This document shows, in pieces, positions 50,327-60,085 of a DNA stretch of 64,000 bases. Below the pieces are notes generated by a model. That model was not told where the DNA came from. It did no database searches and saw only the letters and a program-made list of their open reading frames with translations. How positions within the stretch are numbered: the stretch's first letter is position 1; the number at the start of each line of letters is the position of its first letter. A program made the position numbers and the translations under genes. The stretch comes from Pseudomonadota bacterium (GTDB lineage: Bacteria > Pseudomonadota > Gammaproteobacteria > Acidiferrobacterales > Acidiferrobacteraceae): the NCBI GenBank assembly GCA_021794595.1, contig JAJYQN010000128.1, positions 1 through 64,000 of the forward strand, written 5' to 3'.

Positions 50327-50335
50327 TTATCCACA
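50327..50335. promoter_or_regulatory. DnaA box in the dnaA-rpmH divergent region
   Basis: TTATCCACA matches the DnaA box consensus exactly and lies upstream of both divergent genes, 53 bases from the dnaA start. It probably lets DnaA repress its own transcription. Confidence 0.7.
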
Positions 50336-50369
50336 AGATGCCCGTTCTCCGCTTGCCATTCCCGCGCCG

Positions 50370-50398
50370 TTGACAAAGCCGCTGCAAGGCCGTAGTGT
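50370..50398 (+). promoter_or_regulatory. Sigma-70-type promoter for rpmH
   Basis: TTGACA (50370-50375) is separated by 17 bases from TAGTGT (50393-50398). The -35 is a perfect match and the spacing is optimal. The start of rpmH lies 36 bases downstream. It fits the strong ribosomal-protein promoter expected here. Confidence 0.8.
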
Positions 50399-50433
50399 TC
50401 CCGCCCTTTGGTAGACTTTATTAAGGGTGTGTT

Positions 50434-50568
50434 ATGAAAAGAACGTTCCAGCCCAGTGTCCTTAAGCGTAAACGCACTCACGGTTTTCGCGCCCGTATGA
50501 GTACGCCCGGGGGCCGCGCCATCCTCAACGCGCGCCGCGCCAAGGGCCGCACCCGGCTTAGCGCCTAA
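50434..50568 (+). CDS. rpmH: 50S ribosomal protein L34
   Basis: The 44-residue protein [18 protein letters not shown] and [14 protein letters not shown] is L34. The ATG follows AAGGG. It precedes rnpA by 8 bases, as in nearly all bacteria. It shares the promoter listed above. Confidence 0.98.
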   Translation: MKRTFQPSVLKRKRTHGFRARMSTPGGRAILNARRAKGRTRLSA

Positions 50569-50576
50569 GTTATCCC

Positions 50577-50942
50577 GTGGTTTTGGGGCCGGAGAGCTTT
50601 CCACGCCGCGCGCGCCTGACGGACCCCAGCCACTACCAGCAGGTTTTTAAGACCGGGCGTCGTGGACGCCACCCCTTGATGGGCGTCGTGGCCCTGACTA
50701 ATAATTTAGGCTACCCCCGTCTCGGACTCGCCGTTTCTCGTAAGGTGTCGCGCAAGGCCGTGATCCGCAACCGGATTAAACGGGTACTTCGCGAGACCTT
50801 CAGGCACGAACAAAAGGGTCTTGCCGCCGTGGATTTTGTGGTCGTCGCTTACCCTGAGGCGGCCCTCGCAAGTCATGAAGAGCTGGCCAGCGCGCTCTTG
50901 CAGTTGTCACAAAAAATGTGTCGAGTATGCGCAAAATCTTAG
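50577..50942 (+). CDS. rnpA: Ribonuclease P protein component
   Basis: The 121-residue protein starts at GTG 50577 and contains [25 protein letters not shown], the RNR motif that binds the RNase P RNA, plus the hydrophobic [11 protein letters not shown]. It matures the 5' ends of tRNAs. It overlaps yidD by a few bases. Confidence 0.96.
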   Translation: MVLGPESFPRRARLTDPSHYQQVFKTGRRGRHPLMGVVALTNNLGYPRLGLAVSRKVSRKAVIRNRIKRVLRETFRHEQKGLAAVDFVVVAYPEAALASHEELASALLQLSQKMCRVCAKS

Positions 50943-51139
50943 TCCTGATCATCCGCTTTTATCAGTACTTCGTGAGTCCGTGGCTCGGTTCGCGCTGTCG
51001 CTATTACCCCACATGCTCTCAGTATGCGATCGAGGCCGTGACTCTCCACGGACCCCTGCGCGGGCTGTGGTTTGCGCTCAAACGTATCGGCCGTTGTCAT
51101 CCTTGGCATGACGGCGGACACGATCCCGTTCCTCGTTAA
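50927..51139 (+). CDS. yidD: Membrane protein insertion efficiency factor YidD
   Basis: The 70-residue protein has an N-terminal hydrophobic helix ([16 protein letters not shown]) and the [12 protein letters not shown] cysteine motif, ending [15 protein letters not shown]. This is typical of YidD. It assists insertion by YidC, encoded next. ATG 50927 overlaps the rnpA end. GTG 50918 would add three residues. Confidence 0.95.
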   Translation: MRKILVLIIRFYQYFVSPWLGSRCRYYPTCSQYAIEAVTLHGPLRGLWFALKRIGRCHPWHDGGHDPVPR

Positions 51140-51158
51140 GGGGTTTTGATATTATCCT

Positions 51159-52790
51159 ATGAATAATTTGCGTCCCGCGCTTTACGCCTTACTGGCCATC
51201 ATCCTGTTCTTTTTGTGGACCGACTGGGAACATCGGGTGCCGCCCCTCGCGCCGCCGCCGGTAGCCAGCAATCCGCTCATTCCCTCAACGCCCGGGACCG
51301 TCCCGCGCCTTCGGGCCGCGCAGCCTCCGGCCGCGGCCCCGAGCGTGGCGCGGGACGCGAAGAAGGCCGTCCTGACGCGCACCGTCACGGTTCGTACCGA
51401 TACCATGATTGCCACCCTGGGAAGCCGCGGCGCGGATATTACCCACCTCCTGTTGCGTCACTACTCGGCAAAAGATAGCCACGACCAACGCCGTTACGCC
51501 CTCCTGCGGCCGACCTTGGCTCACGAATTTATAAACGAGAACGGACTCCTCGGACGCTCCGTCTATCCGAACCAAAATAGCCTCTATACCGTGGCCCACC
51601 GCCATTACCAGCTGCTCGCGGGCCACAAACACCTGCGCGTGCGCTTTGATTGGGTGAGGGGCCCGCTTCAGATCATAAAGACCTACGTATTTACGCGTGG
51701 TAGCTACCTAGTCCGGGTCCGTTATCACATTCACAACCTGGGGCCGGTGGCGCGTCACGTCTACCTCTACAGTCAGTTCATCCACGGGCCGCCGCCCAAG
51801 ACCCACTTTTATCACTCGGCGCCGATTTACATCGGCGCCGCGGTGTATACGCCGGCCCACAAATATCACAAGCTGCCGTTTTCGCGGATGGCCAAGCACC
51901 CCTACCATCGGGAGGCCACCGGCGGCTGGGTCGCGGTGTCGCAACACTATTTCCTGGGGGCAGCCATACCCCCGCCTCGGGCCCGGGCCATTTTCTATAG
52001 CGCCGCCTTGCCCGGCCCGCGTTACCTTATAGGCTACAAGACCGCCCGGGGCCTGGTGGTGGCGCCCGGCACCACAGCGACCGTGAGCACACGGCTTTTC
52101 CTCGGACCGAAGAAGCCCTCGCTCTTGAAGGCCGTAGCCCCGGGTCTGCCCCTGACCGTCGATTACGGCTGGCTCACGATCTTGGCCCAGCCGCTTTACT
52201 GGACGCTCGCGCACATCGAGAGGCTTACCGGCAACTGGGGGCTTGCGATCATCCTGTTGACGGTGCTGATCAAGATCGTGTTTTTCCCGCTCTCGGCCAC
52301 GAGCTTTAAGTCCATGGCCAAGATGCGCAAACTCCAGCCGCGCATGGCGGCCCTCAAAGAGCGTCACGGCTCGGATAAGGGTGCCTTGCAACAAGCGATG
52401 ATGGATCTCTACAAACAGGAGAAAATGAACCCGCTCGGAGGGTGTCTGCCGATGGTGGTGCAGATACCGGTCTTTATCGCCCTCTACTGGGTGCTTTTGG
52501 ACAGCGTGGCGCTGCGCGATGCCCCGTTCATTCTGTGGATACACAATCTCGCGGCCCCGGATCCTTATTTCGTATTGCCGATTCTGATGGGTATCTCGAT
52601 GATGCTCCAGCAGATGCTGAACCCGGCGATGATGGATCCCACCCAGCGCAAGATCATGATGGTGATGCCGGTAATCTTCACCGTCTTCTTCCTGTTCTTC
52701 CCAGCCGGCCTCGTGCTCTATTGGGTTATCAATAACCTCCTGTCCATCCTCCAGCAATGGTGGGTCATGAGCCGGATGGAGAAGGCCTAG
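51159..52790 (+). CDS. yidC: Membrane protein insertase YidC
   Basis: The 543-residue protein has an N-terminal TM (4-21), a Pro-rich linker (about 27-60), the large periplasmic beta domain (about 70-330) and the conserved C-terminal five-helix insertase region, with NWGLAIILLTVLIK and MNPLGGCLPMVVQIPVF. It inserts proteins alone or with Sec. The gene order with yidD and mnmE is standard. Confidence 0.97.
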   Translation: MNNLRPALYALLAIILFFLWTDWEHRVPPLAPPPVASNPLIPSTPGTVPRLRAAQPPAAAPSVARDAKKAVLTRTVTVRTDTMIATLGSRGADITHLLLRHYSAKDSHDQRRYALLRPTLAHEFINENGLLGRSVYPNQNSLYTVAHRHYQLLAGHKHLRVRFDWVRGPLQIIKTYVFTRGSYLVRVRYHIHNLGPVARHVYLYSQFIHGPPPKTHFYHSAPIYIGAAVYTPAHKYHKLPFSRMAKHPYHREATGGWVAVSQHYFLGAAIPPPRARAIFYSAALPGPRYLIGYKTARGLVVAPGTTATVSTRLFLGPKKPSLLKAVAPGLPLTVDYGWLTILAQPLYWTLAHIERLTGNWGLAIILLTVLIKIVFFPLSATSFKSMAKMRKLQPRMAALKERHGSDKGALQQAMMDLYKQEKMNPLGGCLPMVVQIPVFIALYWVLLDSVALRDAPFILWIHNLAAPDPYFVLPILMGISMMLQQMLNPAMMDPTQRKIMMVMPVIFTVFFLFFPAGLVLYWVINNLLSILQQWWVMSRMEKA

Positions 52791-52798
52791 CGAGGGCT

Positions 52799-54124
52799 AT
52801 GGACACCGATACCATTTGCGCCATCGCCACACCCGCCGGGGCGGGCGGGCTGGGCGTGATCCGGGTATCGGGCCCTCACGCCGGGGCGCTTGCCCACGCC
52901 GTCCTCGGTCGGCTACCACAGCCCCGGTTCGCGACCCTCGCGCGCTTTCGCGACGAGGCCGGACAGACGCTCGACGAGGGTATCGCGCTGTATTTTCCGG
53001 GACCGGCCTCCTTTACCGGCGAAGACGTTCTGGAGCTTCAGGGACACGGCAGCCCGGTGGTGCTCGACAGGCTCCTCAGGTCCTTGGTCGCGCTCGGCGC
53101 CCGTCTCGCCCGCCCTGGCGAGTTCACCGAGCGCGCCTTCCTGAACGGCAAAATCGATTTGGTGCAGGCCGAAGCGGTTGCGGACTTGGTCGCGAGCGCC
53201 AACGAGGCCTCGGCCCGGGCCGCCTTTCGTACGCTCCAGGGGGCATTCTCCGAGACCTTGGAGGGCCTTCACCAACGCCTTGTCGTCCTGCGTACCCACG
53301 TCGAAGCGGCCTTCGATTTTCCGGACGAATCGCTGGATACCACCGCCGACTCCGCGGTCGGGCCCGCGCTACAGACCATCCGCGCCCTGGTTGCCGAGGC
53401 CCTGCGGCGCGGGCGCGAGGGCCGGCTCTTGCGCGAGGGCGCCCACGTCGTGATCGTAGGCGCCCCCAATGCCGGGAAATCGACCCTGTTAAATGCCTTG
53501 GTGGGGCACGAGGCGGCCATCGTCAGCCCCTATCCGGGGACGACCCGGGATCTCGTTCGCGAGACGGTTGTGCTAGACGGCCTCGCCCTGCGCTTGACCG
53601 ATACCGCGGGCCTGAGGGACAGCGACGACCCCATCGAGCGCGAGGGCGTGCGGCGCGCGGAGGGCGTTTTGGCCGATGCCGATTACGCCCTCTGGGTGGT
53701 CGATGACACCGAGGGCGAGTCCTCCCGCGTTCCTCCTCCGACCACGATTCCTACCCTGACTGTGTACACCAAGATCGATCGCAGCGGGCGCCCCGCAGGC
53801 GCGTGCCCCGGGGGCTTTGCCGTGTCGGCCCCGACCGCAGTCGGCTTGGCCGAACTCAGGCGCGGTATTCGCGCGCTCATCCTCGGGCCTGAAAGCCGGT
53901 CTTGCGAAGAGGGCGCCTTTACTGCTCGCCGCCGCCATGTCGAGGCCCTTCAGTATGTGGCAACCGCTTTGGCGGCCGCCGAGGCCCGCCAACAGGAGGG
54001 TCAGATGGAGCTGGTCGCAGAAGAGTTGAGGCGCGCCCACGACCGCTTAGGCGAGATCACCGGGCGGTTTACAAGCGATGATCTGCTCGGGCGAATCTTC
54101 GCCGACTTTTGCATCGGGAAGTGA
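52799..54124 (+). CDS. mnmE: tRNA modification GTPase MnmE
   Basis: The 441-residue protein has an N-terminal folate-binding domain (IRVSG, PGPASFTGEDVLELQGHG), a G domain with P-loop GAPNAGKSTL (221-230) and DTAGLRDSDD, and ends FCIGK with the conserved catalytic Cys438. With MnmG it installs the xm5U34 modification. ATG 52799 has GAGGG upstream. Its partner gene mnmG is over 8 kb downstream, after unrelated genes. Confidence 0.97.
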   Translation: MDTDTICAIATPAGAGGLGVIRVSGPHAGALAHAVLGRLPQPRFATLARFRDEAGQTLDEGIALYFPGPASFTGEDVLELQGHGSPVVLDRLLRSLVALGARLARPGEFTERAFLNGKIDLVQAEAVADLVASANEASARAAFRTLQGAFSETLEGLHQRLVVLRTHVEAAFDFPDESLDTTADSAVGPALQTIRALVAEALRRGREGRLLREGAHVVIVGAPNAGKSTLLNALVGHEAAIVSPYPGTTRDLVRETVVLDGLALRLTDTAGLRDSDDPIEREGVRRAEGVLADADYALWVVDDTEGESSRVPPPTTIPTLTVYTKIDRSGRPAGACPGGFAVSAPTAVGLAELRRGIRALILGPESRSCEEGAFTARRRHVEALQYVATALAAAEARQQEGQMELVAEELRRAHDRLGEITGRFTSDDLLGRIFADFCIGK

Positions 54125-54133
54125 TCGCCCCGT

Positions 54134-55954
54134 TCACCATGCCAGGTGGTAGCGCGCCGCCAGAAGCGCCGTCAGGGTCGCCGTGAGCAACAACACCAAG
54201 GGGACCCCGGCGCGGACAAAGTCCCGGAAGCGATAGCCCCCGGCGGCCATGACCAAGAGGTTGGTTTGAAACGACATCGGGGTCGCGAAGCACAAATTGG
54301 CCCCGAAAAGCACCGCCAAGACAAAGGGTATCGGCACGACATGGAGGCTGTGGGCGAGGTCGATGGCAACCGGCGTGCCAATGACCGCGGCCACGACATG
54401 CGAGGCGGTGTTGGCTATCAGTCCGGTGAGCAGGATCAAGAGCCCTATCATGAGCGCGGGCGCAAGTCCGTGCCCCAAGACGTGGAGTACGGCCGCGAGA
54501 TAAGAGGCGCCACCTGTGACTGTCAGCGCGAGACTCAGGGCCAGGCTTGCCACGATAATCAAAACCACGTCCGCGCGCAGGGCCTGCGCGAAATCGGCCC
54601 AGGTCAGGCATCCGGTTATAAGCATAAGCAACACGCCAACGACCGCACTGATGGCGATCGGCATAAGATTGAGGGCCGCTACCAGCACCACAAGCCCCAT
54701 GATGACAAGCGCATAGGGGGCCTTATGGTTGCGAGGCAGATCGGTCGTCGCGTCCAGCAACAGCAAGCGACCATTCCGCCGAATCTCGTCGAGACGGGCA
54801 CGAGTCCCGTCGACCAACACCACGTCGCCCGGCGCCAACACCACCTCGTCGAGCGCCTGCTCGCCCGAGTAGGGCGCGCCTCGCCGGTAAAGTCCGATCG
54901 GCGAAAGACCGTAGCGCACCTCGAAAAAGCTCCCAGCGAGGGTATCGCCGGCCAGTCGTGACGCCGGCGTCACCACGACCTCGGCCAGCTGCCGGTCGGC
55001 CTTCGGTTCCTCGTCCGCGGCGTGACTCTCGCCTGCGGTCAACACCGCTCCGAGTGCCGCCTCGTGCTCCTTGATCCGCTCAGGTCTGTCGTGGATCACC
55101 AGGATGTCGTTAGCGCGCAGCCGCAGGTCCGGGAGCAAGGCCAGTTCGGGCCCGTCCCCGCGGAACACCGCGAGGAGGCGCGCCCCGGCCAAAAGCCCGC
55201 GCGCCGCGGCCAAGGTCTTGCCGGCGGCGAGGCTCGTATCGAGGAGTTGGAGACGAGCGGAAAAGGTGCGCGGCGATCCGTTCGTCACCGTCCGGGTCGT
55301 CGCCGGGAGCAGGCGCGGCATGATAAGCCACAGGTAGGCGATACCGATGACCGAGGCCCAGGCGGCGATGGCCGAGAACGAGAACATGCCCATGGGCGCT
55401 AGGCCTTGCTGCTGCGCGAGGCTCATGACAATGAGGTTCGTGGAGGTCCCTATGGTGGTACCCATGCCGCCTATCAAGGTCGCAAAGCCCATGGGCATCA
55501 GAAGTCGGGAGGCGCTCCCTTGGGTGCGGGCCGCGATGCCGCTTAAAAGCGGGAGGAGCAGAATAACGATCGGCGTGTTGTTCACAAACGCGCTCAAAAA
55601 CGCCGCGCACACCAAGGTCACGAGAGTCGCAAACCGGGGGCTCACTGGCCATAAGCGGGCCAGCAGCCGCCCCACGGGCTCTAGTCCCCCGCTGTTTACG
55701 ACCCCGGCCCCCACGGTCATGAGCGCTACCACCGCAATGAGCGCCGGGTTGCTAAAGCCCGAGAATAAGCGCAGCGCCGAAAAGGTGTGCCCTGCGACCA
55801 CTAGCGGGCGCAGGCTAAAGTACAACACGAGTGTCGCTAGCACCAGCAAGGCCGAGGTCTCAAGCGCAAGCCGCTCGTTACTGAACAACACCAAGGCCAC
55901 GACCACAAGTACGAGCACGAAGAGGGCATGGTGGTTAGGAATGGTCGGGAACAT
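54134..55954 (-). CDS. SLC13/DASS-family permease with central TrkA-C (RCK) domains
   Basis: The 606-residue protein has two blocks of hydrophobic helices (about 10-225 and 405-605) with the SNT-type motif GTSTNLIV in the first and FVNNTP early in the same block. A soluble central part (about 225-395) contains two TrkA-C-like modules (ELALLPDLRLRANDILVIHDRPERI and EVVLAPGDVVLVDGTRARLDEI). These permeases usually carry sulfate, dicarboxylates or other anions. The central domain may gate by ligand binding. Substrate is unknown. It is divergent from nhaA. Confidence 0.85.
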   Translation of the reverse strand: MFPTIPNHHALFVLVLVVVALVLFSNERLALETSALLVLATLVLYFSLRPLVVAGHTFSALRLFSGFSNPALIAVVALMTVGAGVVNSGGLEPVGRLLARLWPVSPRFATLVTLVCAAFLSAFVNNTPIVILLLPLLSGIAARTQGSASRLLMPMGFATLIGGMGTTIGTSTNLIVMSLAQQQGLAPMGMFSFSAIAAWASVIGIAYLWLIMPRLLPATTRTVTNGSPRTFSARLQLLDTSLAAGKTLAAARGLLAGARLLAVFRGDGPELALLPDLRLRANDILVIHDRPERIKEHEAALGAVLTAGESHAADEEPKADRQLAEVVVTPASRLAGDTLAGSFFEVRYGLSPIGLYRRGAPYSGEQALDEVVLAPGDVVLVDGTRARLDEIRRNGRLLLLDATTDLPRNHKAPYALVIMGLVVLVAALNLMPIAISAVVGVLLMLITGCLTWADFAQALRADVVLIIVASLALSLALTVTGGASYLAAVLHVLGHGLAPALMIGLLILLTGLIANTASHVVAAVIGTPVAIDLAHSLHVVPIPFVLAVLFGANLCFATPMSFQTNLLVMAAGGYRFRDFVRAGVPLVLLLTATLTALLAARYHLAW

Positions 55955-56049
55955 GCGGGGTTTCTCCTGGGATCGTGGTCTTCGGTATACTGAAGCATCC
56001 TACCCGAACCGGTGACCCGTTTTCATGTCCGTTTTTTCTGGAAGGCCCC

Positions 56050-57240
56050 GTGTCAGACGCTGAGAGCCTCACCACCGCGCGGTCGGTCCAGGGCGCGCTT
56101 GTGCTCCTGGCCGCAGCCATCCTCGCTTTAGTGTTCGCCAATTCCTCCTTGGGTCCCCAGTACGCCGCGTTTTGGCGCACCACCTACCTGCTTCCCGGGG
56201 GGGTTGCCGTGACCGCCCAAGCGGTGGTCGACAAAGGCCTTATGACCTTCTTTTTTCTGGCAGTCGGGCTTGAGCTTAAGCGCGAACTGACCCATGGCGC
56301 CTTGCGTCACCCTAAGGCCATGGCCCTGCCGCTCGTCTCGGCGGTCGGAGGGATGGTGGCCCCGGCGCTCCTCTATTACGGCGTGAACCACAGCGGTCAC
56401 GCCGTCAGGGGGTGGGCGGTCCCGATGAGCACCGATATCGCGTTTGCGGTGGGCGCGCTCGCCCTCCTTGGTAGGCGGGTGCCACGCAATCTCATGATCT
56501 TTTTGCTGGCGCTCGCGATCGTCGACGATTTGGGGGCGATTCTGGTCATCGCCCTTTACTACAGCCGTACGCCGCGGTTTATCCCGCTCCTTGCGGCCCT
56601 CGGTCTCGTCGGCGCCCTCGTCTTTCTGAACCGCCGCCAGGTCCGCGGTTTTGGTCCCTTTCTCGGCCTGGGCGCGCTCTTGTGGATGGTCTTGGGGCTC
56701 GCGGGGGTGGATGCGCCGCTCGCCGGAGTCCTGGTTGCGGCATGTATTCCCGCAAGCGGCCCCGCGCGTCAGTCGGGGGCGCCGCCGTTTGTGTTGGCAA
56801 AGCGCCTCGAGCGCTGGCTCGCCCGCCCCATTAGCCTCGGGATCATGCCGCTTTTCGCGCTCGCCAACGCCGGTTTGACGGTGTCCGCCCAGGCCCTGAC
56901 CGCGAAGGCCGCGATCACCCTCGGCGTCTTTCTCGGGCTCCTCTTCGGTAAGTTTCTCGGAATCGCCGGCGCGGCCTGGCTCGCGCTTCGCCTCCGTCTC
57001 GCCCACCTTCCGACGGGCGTCGGTTATCGCCATATCTTGGGCGTGGCCTGGCTCGGCGGGATCGGGTTTACGATGGCGCTTTTTCTCAACGCCCTGGCGT
57101 TTGCCTCGGGGGCGGACCGGGTTGCGGGCAAGCTCGGCATCCTTGTCGCCTCGCCGCTCGCCGCGGTCTTGGGTGCGGCCTGGCTTTTTTGGAGCCCGCC
57201 GGTCCGGCCGCCCTTACCGAAGGAGCCCGGAGTGCGCTGA
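56050..57240 (+). CDS. nhaA: Na+/H+ antiporter NhaA
   Basis: The 396-residue protein has about 12 TM segments, LFFLAVGLELKRE-like FFFLAVGLELKRELTHG, and the ion-binding pair Asp159-Asp160 in AIVDDLGAI, equivalent to Asp163 and Asp164 of E. coli. Asp129 in PMSTDIAFA also matches. The start GTG 56050 has a GGAAGG site 5 bases upstream. A longer frame to 55975 has no homology. It exports Na+ in exchange for protons. The last 27 bases overlap the convergent TgpA gene. Confidence 0.93.
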   Translation: MSDAESLTTARSVQGALVLLAAAILALVFANSSLGPQYAAFWRTTYLLPGGVAVTAQAVVDKGLMTFFFLAVGLELKRELTHGALRHPKAMALPLVSAVGGMVAPALLYYGVNHSGHAVRGWAVPMSTDIAFAVGALALLGRRVPRNLMIFLLALAIVDDLGAILVIALYYSRTPRFIPLLAALGLVGALVFLNRRQVRGFGPFLGLGALLWMVLGLAGVDAPLAGVLVAACIPASGPARQSGAPPFVLAKRLERWLARPISLGIMPLFALANAGLTVSAQALTAKAAITLGVFLGLLFGKFLGIAGAAWLALRLRLAHLPTGVGYRHILGVAWLGGIGFTMALFLNALAFASGADRVAGKLGILVASPLAAVLGAAWLFWSPPVRPPLPKEPGVR

Positions 57241-59193
57241 TTGGGGAGGGTGTGCGCGCGGCCGAAAGGACCGCACCCGAAGCCTCAAGCGAGCCAAGGC
57301 CGCCGTTCTTTCGGCGTAGCGAGCCTCGATATAGGCGGCGGTGATCTCTGTCATCGGACGATCGAGATCCGGGCGCGCGCCAACGGCCCGGGCGAGGTAA
57401 TCCCGTGGCCCTTCCGAGCCCCGACGGGCGAGACCGATTCGGGCCAGGCGCCGGCAGTAACGGTCGTAGGCGCGCATCGCCGGGTCCTTTTGGCTGGGCG
57501 TCCGCCCCCCCAGGGCCTTGAGCAGCGACACGATGAGGACCCCAAGCGCCAGCGTTGCGATCCCGAGCGAGGCGAGGTTTACGTCCTTCCAGCCCAAGCG
57601 GCGCAGGAGTGCCGCTTGGCGGCGGGCATTGTAGTCTATGACCCAGTTGTCCCAATTGGTCGTCGCCGCGTCCCGCCAGAGTCTCAGTCGGTGACGGAAC
57701 GCCGTCCACCAGGAGTGGTAGGGCCCAAATTGGCCGGCGTGCTCCTTTAACAGGCGGCGCAGGGCCCCGACCCCTTCATGAAGGGCGCCTGGGGCCACGA
57801 CTGCCGTCGGGTCCACGCGTCGCCATACCCCACCTATCCAGACCTCGGTCCAGGAGTGGGCATCCCACTCGCGCACGATGACGTCCCCTCCGTCCGGGTT
57901 GAATTCGCCGCCGAAGAACCCGACCACCACCCGGGTCGGGAGGCCCGCGGCACGCATCAGGGTCGCGAAGGCCGCCGCGTAGTCTTCGCAATACCCGGCG
58001 CGAACGTGAAACAGAAACCGGCGCACGGGGTCCTGGCCCATGGCGGGCGGGGTCAGTGTGTACACGAAATGGTGGCGTACGAAATAGGCGAGTGCGCGGC
58101 GCACGATCATAACGGGGCTTGCGCCCCGGCGCGCGAATCGCCGCGCCAAGGCGACGATCCTGGGATCAAGGTCAGACGGTAAGGCCAGGTCTTCCCGGCG
58201 CATAGCGGGTGTCAGCGACCCCTGGCGAATGGGGGCCGACTCCAGGCTGTAGCGGAGAATGTGGCGGACCCTATGTTGGGCGCGCACGAGGCCGCCGGCC
58301 ACGATGGCCGCATGACGCGGTGCCTCCACCGGCCAGTCCAAGGCCGGCAGGACCCGATTGCCCGCGGGATTTAAGAGTACCGTGTAACGGCGCCGCGGCC
58401 GGCCCACAGAGCGCCCGACCTTCCGTCCGAGCGGCCCCTCGCGCCAGACCCGCCCGTTTGTGGCGGTCAGCACATAGGCGCGAAAGTAACGCTGGCTTTT
58501 GGGGGGCGGGGTCCCGTGGAACATGACCCGCATGGCCACCTTGCGCGACGACAAAAGGTCGCTCAAAGAACCGGGCCGCAATACCGCAGTGAGCCCCGTC
58601 TGTCCTATGGGCACCGGGGCGCTGCGCCAGAGTCCTCCGGCGATGCGCGGAAACACGATATAGGCAATCAAAGCGAGCGGGATGGCTTGCAGCAGCAACA
58701 CGAAGACCTGTCGCCAGCGCTGGCGCATGGGTAGGCCGAGCGGCTGTGAAATCACCGACAGGGTCACAAACGACACCACCAGGAAGGCCAGCGCATACAG
58801 CCCTATAAGCAGGCTTGGGTGCACCAAGAGGCCGCCTAAGAGGGCGATATAGCTTAAAAGCACCAATATGACCGAGTCGCGCGCCGCGCGCGCCTCGAGT
58901 GACTTCAGTCCCACCAACAAGACCAGAAGGCTCATGCCCGGACGCTCCCCGAGTAGGGTGTGGAAGCGTCCATAGACCAGGACCGTGACCCCGAGCACCA
59001 AGACCCAGCGAAGCGTGCGTGACGGTAAACCAAGGCGCGCCCCGCCGGCCCGCCAGGCCACAAAGAGTGCGGCTGTAGCCCAGGTCCACCACGGCAGGCG
59101 GGTGATGAGCGGAACGAAGGAGCACGCGATCAGCGCGATGAGGATCGCCGGAAGTGCCTGGGGGGTGGCTGCCCTAGCGGATGGCGTCTTCAT
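57214..59193 (-). CDS. TgpA-like membrane transglutaminase-like protein
   Basis: The 659-residue protein has six or so N-terminal TM segments (about 12-185), a periplasmic domain with the transglutaminase triad Cys402 (AGYCEDYAAAF), His446 (WDAHSWTE) and Asp461 (RRVDPTAVV), then another TM segment near 540-560 and an Arg-rich tail. This is the DUF3488-transglutaminase arrangement of TgpA. It acts at the membrane on unknown proteins. ATG 59193 is chosen over the longer frame as the homology begins there. It overlaps the DUF58 gene by 20 bases. Confidence 0.85.
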   Translation of the reverse strand: MKTPSARAATPQALPAILIALIACSFVPLITRLPWWTWATAALFVAWRAGGARLGLPSRTLRWVLVLGVTVLVYGRFHTLLGERPGMSLLVLLVGLKSLEARAARDSVILVLLSYIALLGGLLVHPSLLIGLYALAFLVVSFVTLSVISQPLGLPMRQRWRQVFVLLLQAIPLALIAYIVFPRIAGGLWRSAPVPIGQTGLTAVLRPGSLSDLLSSRKVAMRVMFHGTPPPKSQRYFRAYVLTATNGRVWREGPLGRKVGRSVGRPRRRYTVLLNPAGNRVLPALDWPVEAPRHAAIVAGGLVRAQHRVRHILRYSLESAPIRQGSLTPAMRREDLALPSDLDPRIVALARRFARRGASPVMIVRRALAYFVRHHFVYTLTPPAMGQDPVRRFLFHVRAGYCEDYAAAFATLMRAAGLPTRVVVGFFGGEFNPDGGDVIVREWDAHSWTEVWIGGVWRRVDPTAVVAPGALHEGVGALRRLLKEHAGQFGPYHSWWTAFRHRLRLWRDAATTNWDNWVIDYNARRQAALLRRLGWKDVNLASLGIATLALGVLIVSLLKALGGRTPSQKDPAMRAYDRYCRRLARIGLARRGSEGPRDYLARAVGARPDLDRPMTEITAAYIEARYAERTAALARLRLRVRSFRPRAHPPQSAHSGLLR

Positions 59194-60085
59194 ACAAGGC
59201 AAGCTTGCTGAGGCAGGCCTCGAGATGTAAGGGTCCGGCGTTCGGGGTAAGCGGCGCCCCGTCAACCGTAAGCCCATAGCGATAGCCCTGCTGTTCGGCA
59301 TCGAGCACTTGCCGGCAGAGGCGGCTGAGGCGCTCTTCGATATCGCCTAGCGTAGGCAGTGTCAGCCAAATCTCGCGTTCCGCAAGCCCCGCGAAGCGCT
59401 TGACCATGAGCCCGCGCCCGGCGGCGACCGCCTTCCAGTGGACATGGCGCGGGCTCTCCCCAGGCCTTAAGGCCGAAAGCCCCACGAAATCACCGCCCCC
59501 CTCGGCGTTCACGCCGAGGGCCTCCTGCTCGCTGTCGGCGCTCGGGCGACCGCTCGGTAGGGGGGCATGGGGGGCGGGTGCCGGATAGGCGATGGCCGGA
59601 TCCTCGAGCGGGATGTGTCGCGAGAACGCCCGCAGCAGGCCAAACGGGTAGCGGCTGGAAAGCCGTAGGCGGGGCGGCATGACCGGGCCCCGACGCCTAG
59701 TCTGCCAGGGGATATCGACCGTCCGGTGTTCGTGGGCCGCGAGGTCGAAGGCGAGACCCGGCCCGCGCTCAGGGGCCACCGTGATACCAAAGCGGGGAAG
59801 GGCGCTCGGGTTGACGACGATCACCCGGAAGGTCACAGGGGAGCCGACAAAGTTCGCCCGTGGCAGGCCCTCGTGCACACTGAGCCCGAGGAGATTGCGC
59901 TGGGCGGCAGCCGAGGACAGGGTTGCCAAGGAGGCCAGCAAAAACGTGATGGCGTAGGCGAGCCCGTTCCCGTAATTGATGGCCGCCAACAACAGCACCA
60001 GGAGCGTCGCCCCAAACCACAGCCCCTCGCGCGTCGGGAGTAAGTACACGGATCGGCGCCCGAGGGGCTGTGCGGGGAAGCTCAT
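59174..60085 (-). CDS. DUF58 domain protein (MoxR-associated)
   Basis: The 303-residue protein has two TM segments (about 23-60) and then the DUF58 region with LRPGESPRHVHWKAVA (about 205-220), the family's conserved core. Such proteins are VWA-like and work with MoxR ATPases. The start ATG overlaps the moxR stop by 4 bases. Confidence 0.87.
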   Translation of the reverse strand: MSFPAQPLGRRSVYLLPTREGLWFGATLLVLLLAAINYGNGLAYAITFLLASLATLSSAAAQRNLLGLSVHEGLPRANFVGSPVTFRVIVVNPSALPRFGITVAPERGPGLAFDLAAHEHRTVDIPWQTRRRGPVMPPRLRLSSRYPFGLLRAFSRHIPLEDPAIAYPAPAPHAPLPSGRPSADSEQEALGVNAEGGGDFVGLSALRPGESPRHVHWKAVAAGRGLMVKRFAGLAEREIWLTLPTLGDIEERLSRLCRQVLDAEQQGYRYGLTVDGAPLTPNAGPLHLEACLSKLALYEDAIR

